Assembly (NCBI GenBank): GCA_040219575.1 | Contig: JAVJSD010000120.1 | Span: 1 to 64,000 of the forward strand | Reading direction: 5' to 3' | Source of the DNA: JAVJSD01 sp040219575 | GTDB lineage: Bacteria; Planctomycetota; Planctomycetia; Pirellulales; Pirellulaceae | Length of the DNA stretch: 64,000 nucleotides | In this document: one piece after another, positions 61,650-64,000 of the stretch | Layout: each line of letters opens with the position of its first letter | Numbering within the stretch: position 1 is the stretch's first letter | Translations under genes and position numbers: made by a program | The notes under the pieces: model-generated | Databases searched by the model: none | Told to the model about the DNA's origin: nothing | What the model saw: only the letters and a program-made list of their open reading frames with translations

Positions 61650-63668
61650 ATGTTGACGCTGCTGGTCGCCGTCGGCTCCTTTTTCGGCTTCATCCTGGCC
61701 TACCACACCTACGGCCGCTGGCTGGCCCGAAAGATCTTCAACCTCGACGACAAGGCGCTGGTTCCCAGCGAGGAGCTGCGCGACAACGTCGACTACGTTC
61801 CCACCAAGAAGGAGGTCATCTTCGGCCACCACTTCACCAGCATCGCGGGCACCGGGCCGATTGTGGGTCCGGCGATCGCCGTGTTCTGGGGCTGGCTGCC
61901 GGCGCTGTTGTGGGTGGTGCTGGGATCGATCTTCATCGGGGCGGTGCACGACTTCGGCGCGCTGGTCGTCTCGCTGCGCAATCGCGGACAGACCGTGGGC
62001 GAAATCGCCGGCCGTTTGATCTCGCCGCGGGCGCGCGTGCTGTTTCTGATGATCCTGTTTTTCGCGCTGACCGTGGTGCTGGCGATCTTCGGGCTGGTGA
62101 TCGCGGTGATCTTCGCGATGTATCCCGAGTCGGTGGTCTCGGTGTGGATCGCCATGCCGGTGGCGGTGGTCGTCGGCTGGTGGGTGTATCGGCGCGGCGG
62201 CAAGTTGCTCGTGCCGTCGATCCTGGCGCTGGCCGTGTTGTACGGTGCGATTTACGTGGGCGTGTATCACCTGCCGGTGACGTTCGATCCCGTGATGCAG
62301 GCGGGCGCCGACGGTGAGCCGGTCGCCACGAACCTGGTGAACTTCTCGGTCCGCGGCAATACGGTCCTCGCCAATCTGCCGCTGGTCAATCCGGTGATCG
62401 CCTGGACGGCGATCCTGATGGTGTACTGCTTCTTCGCCTCGGTGCTGCCGGTGTGGGTGCTGTTGCAGCCGCGTGATTTCATCAACAGCCATCAGTTGGT
62501 CGTGGCCCTGGTGCTGCTGGTGGTGGGACTTGGCGTGGCGGGGCTCACCGGCGCGGCCGATCTCACGGGCAGCACTCCGGCGGTGGTGGCCAAGTCGAGC
62601 CTGCCGGCGCACTCGCCGCCTATCTTCCCGTTCCTGTTTATCACCATCGCCTGCGGCGCGTGCAGCGGCTTCCACTGCCTGGTGAGCAGCGGAACCACCA
62701 GCAAGCAGGTCGCCAAGGAGCCCGACGCGCAGTACGTGGCCTACGGCTCGATGCTGCTGGAAGGCGCGCTGGCGGTATTGGTGATCCTGGCCTGTACGGC
62801 GGGTGTGGGGATGGGCAAGTTCACGCGCGGCCCGGACCTTGCCTGGACCGCCGCCGTCTCGCCCACAACCGGCGAGCAGATGGTCGGTCGCGAGGCCTGG
62901 GCGCTGCGTTATGATCCCAAGGGTGACTGGGACAAATTTGGCCTCAAGAACACGGTGGGCGCGTTTGTCGAAGGCGGGGCCAACTTCCTGGGCGCGATCG
63001 GCGTGCCGCTGGAGTTGGGCGTCGGCGTGATCGCCACGTTGGTCGCCTGTTTCGCCGCCACCACGCTCGACACCGCCACGCGTTTGCAACGGTACGTGAT
63101 CCAGGAACTTGCGGGCACATTGCGTCTTGCCCCCATGACGAACAAGTACGCGGCCACCGGACTCGCCGTGGGACTGGGAATGCTGATCGCCATGTTGCCC
63201 GGCGCCGCGGGTCCGGGTTCGGGAGGACTCATCTTGTGGCCGCTGTTCGGCGCCACGAATCAGTTGTTGGCCGGACTGGCGTTCATGGTCACCGTGTTTT
63301 ATCTCTGGCGGCGCAACAAGCCGGTGTGGTTCATCGCCATCCCGATGGTGGTGATGCTGTTTCTGCCGGCCTACGCGCTGCTGTGGCAGATGTTCAATGT
63401 CGAACTGAACGCCAAGGGAGTTGCGGGCGGCTGGTTCTGGCCGCTGTGGAGCATGCTCCGCGGCGAGACGCCCTGGGGCTGGAGCAACGCGCACTTGCTG
63501 TTCGGCGTCGGCGCGGTGGCGATGAGCCTGCAAATCTGGATGGTGATCGAGGGCCTGCTGATCTGGCCGCGCGTGCACGGCGTGCTGGAAGAGGCGCTGC
63601 CGCCGCTGCCCAAGGACGGCCGCACCGTCGGCGTCCAAGCGGCCATGGCGACCGAAGGCGGCGCGTGA
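61650..63668 (+). CDS. cstA: CstA-family carbon starvation transporter
   Basis: 672 residues from ATG 61650 (MLTLLVAVGSFFGFILAYHT). CstA signatures: YHTYGRWLARKIFNLDDKA, VPTKKEVIFGHHFTSIAGTG-PIVGPAIAVFWGWLPALLWV, HDFGALVVSLRNRGQTVGE, CGACSGFHCLVSSGTTSKQV, ATTLDTATRLQRYVIQEL and LWPLFGATNQLLAGLA. About 16-18 membrane helices. CstA proteins import peptides or pyruvate during carbon limitation. An insertion (DPKGDWDKFGLKNTVGAF) is typical of the longer subgroup. No regulatory gene adjoins it. Confidence 0.93.
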   Translation: MLTLLVAVGSFFGFILAYHTYGRWLARKIFNLDDKALVPSEELRDNVDYVPTKKEVIFGHHFTSIAGTGPIVGPAIAVFWGWLPALLWVVLGSIFIGAVHDFGALVVSLRNRGQTVGEIAGRLISPRARVLFLMILFFALTVVLAIFGLVIAVIFAMYPESVVSVWIAMPVAVVVGWWVYRRGGKLLVPSILALAVLYGAIYVGVYHLPVTFDPVMQAGADGEPVATNLVNFSVRGNTVLANLPLVNPVIAWTAILMVYCFFASVLPVWVLLQPRDFINSHQLVVALVLLVVGLGVAGLTGAADLTGSTPAVVAKSSLPAHSPPIFPFLFITIACGACSGFHCLVSSGTTSKQVAKEPDAQYVAYGSMLLEGALAVLVILACTAGVGMGKFTRGPDLAWTAAVSPTTGEQMVGREAWALRYDPKGDWDKFGLKNTVGAFVEGGANFLGAIGVPLELGVGVIATLVACFAATTLDTATRLQRYVIQELAGTLRLAPMTNKYAATGLAVGLGMLIAMLPGAAGPGSGGLILWPLFGATNQLLAGLAFMVTVFYLWRRNKPVWFIAIPMVVMLFLPAYALLWQMFNVELNAKGVAGGWFWPLWSMLRGETPWGWSNAHLLFGVGAVAMSLQIWMVIEGLLIWPRVHGVLEEALPPLPKDGRTVGVQAAMATEGGA

Positions 63669-63674
63669 GCCCAG

Positions 63675-63858
63675 GAGCCGCGGGGTTTATCCCCGCGCAT
63701 TTCGGCGGTTTCCATCGAATCCGACGTCGCTGCAGGAGAGTCCTACGGCGGAAGTCTGCTCAAGATGGAATGCCGTACTTCTCCCCACCGAGGCGTTCAT
63801 TCAATCATCGGGTGTCGCGTCACGCACCGGCATTGCGCGGGGATAAACCCCGCGGCTC
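63675..63858. repeat. 25-bp perfect inverted repeat flanking 134 bases
   Basis: GAGCCGCGGGGTTTATCCCC... (63675-63699) is exactly complementary to 63834-63858. Each arm is itself a hairpin, CGCGGGG-TTTAT-CCCCGCG, close to the end of the transporter gene. Confidence 0.9.
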
Positions 63859-63903
63859 ATGGCTCATGGCTCGTGATTTCTTCGTGAGTGCTGGCGGCAG
63901 CGG

Positions 63904-64000
63904 TTACGAGTCGAGCAACTCGCCCAGGGCGACGACGATCAACGCGGTGGCGATCAGTGGGTCGTCTTCCCGCATGCGGGCCGAATCGTTCTGCCAGCGG
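63904..64000 (-). CDS. C-terminal end of an unknown protein (partial)
   Basis: The minus strand is open from the window edge to TAA at 63904-63906 and encodes RWQNDSARMREDDPLIATAL then IVVALGELLDS. The helix-forming DDPLIATALIVVALGEL resembles ends of helical-repeat (prenyltransferase/squalene-oxidase-like) planctomycete proteins, but this is a guess from 32 residues. Confidence 0.45.
   Translation of the reverse strand, partial: RWQNDSARMREDDPLIATALIVVALGELLDS

Noticed and set aside
61578..63638. A 686-codon minus-strand frame rich in His, Gln and Arg
   Set aside because: Antisense to the CstA-family gene; composition and lack of any recognisable motif mark it as a shadow.

Overview
The window comes from a high-GC planctomycete, most likely of the Pirellulales/Pirellula type. 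Lineage markers are a 13-copy array of DUF1559 pseudopilin-like proteins, a YTV-repeat envelope protein, an ECF-type sigma factor with the FATTQWS start, a DUF1570 peptidase-like protein, a zinc-ribbon serine/threonine kinase, PQQ-like and FG-GAP beta-propeller proteins, and many short palindromic repeats containing GAAGTC-GTGA-GACTTC. No rRNA, tRNA or CRISPR array was recognised.

Layout. 1-5.2 kb: the right end of an ISAs1-type insertion sequence runs into a 5'-truncated propeller gene, followed by an EF-hand protein and an ADP-ribosylglycohydrolase/ARPP-1 operon. 5.2-15.4 kb: two repeat-rich gaps and housekeeping or regulatory genes (membrane protein, Ser/Thr kinase, orphan antitoxin, sigma factor, TIM-barrel isomerase, DUF1570 protein, parvulin isomerase, MutY, cupin). 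15.6-32.2 kb: thirteen same-strand DUF1559 genes, each followed by its own hairpin terminator and many preceded by their own sigma70-like promoter. 32.3-38.2 kb: an FG-GAP/alpha-beta hydrolase fusion, a zinc-ribbon membrane protein, mnmG and a GmhA-like SIS protein. 38.2-43.6 kb: a 30-bp inverted repeat, a 151-bp tandem repeat, a sodium:solute symporter, and mgsA translationally coupled to a secreted beta-helix protein. 43.9-49.8 kb: the YTV protein, a lipoprotein hydrolase and a 958-residue protein built from two unknown domains and two WGR-SUKH modules. 50.2-53.2 kb: an operon of an M24 peptidase, accB and accC (first steps of fatty-acid synthesis). 53.6-64 kb: a PQQ-like propeller, a SugE/Gdx-type exporter, a PP2C phosphatase, a DUF2007 protein, PPK2, an Nramp-related transporter, thioredoxin reductase, a CstA-type peptide/pyruvate transporter and the tail of an unknown gene.

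The most distinctive system is the DUF1559 array. Each unit looks like an independent cassette (promoter, start, prepilin leader, variable body, H-X9-DG motif, NLTGS end, terminator). The copies fall into adjacent similarity groups, and at least one copy looks like a mosaic of two groups. This suggests expansion by tandem duplication and reshuffling by recombination of a surface or secretion-associated pseudopilin repertoire. All functional statements are inferred from sequence read by eye; no database search was run.
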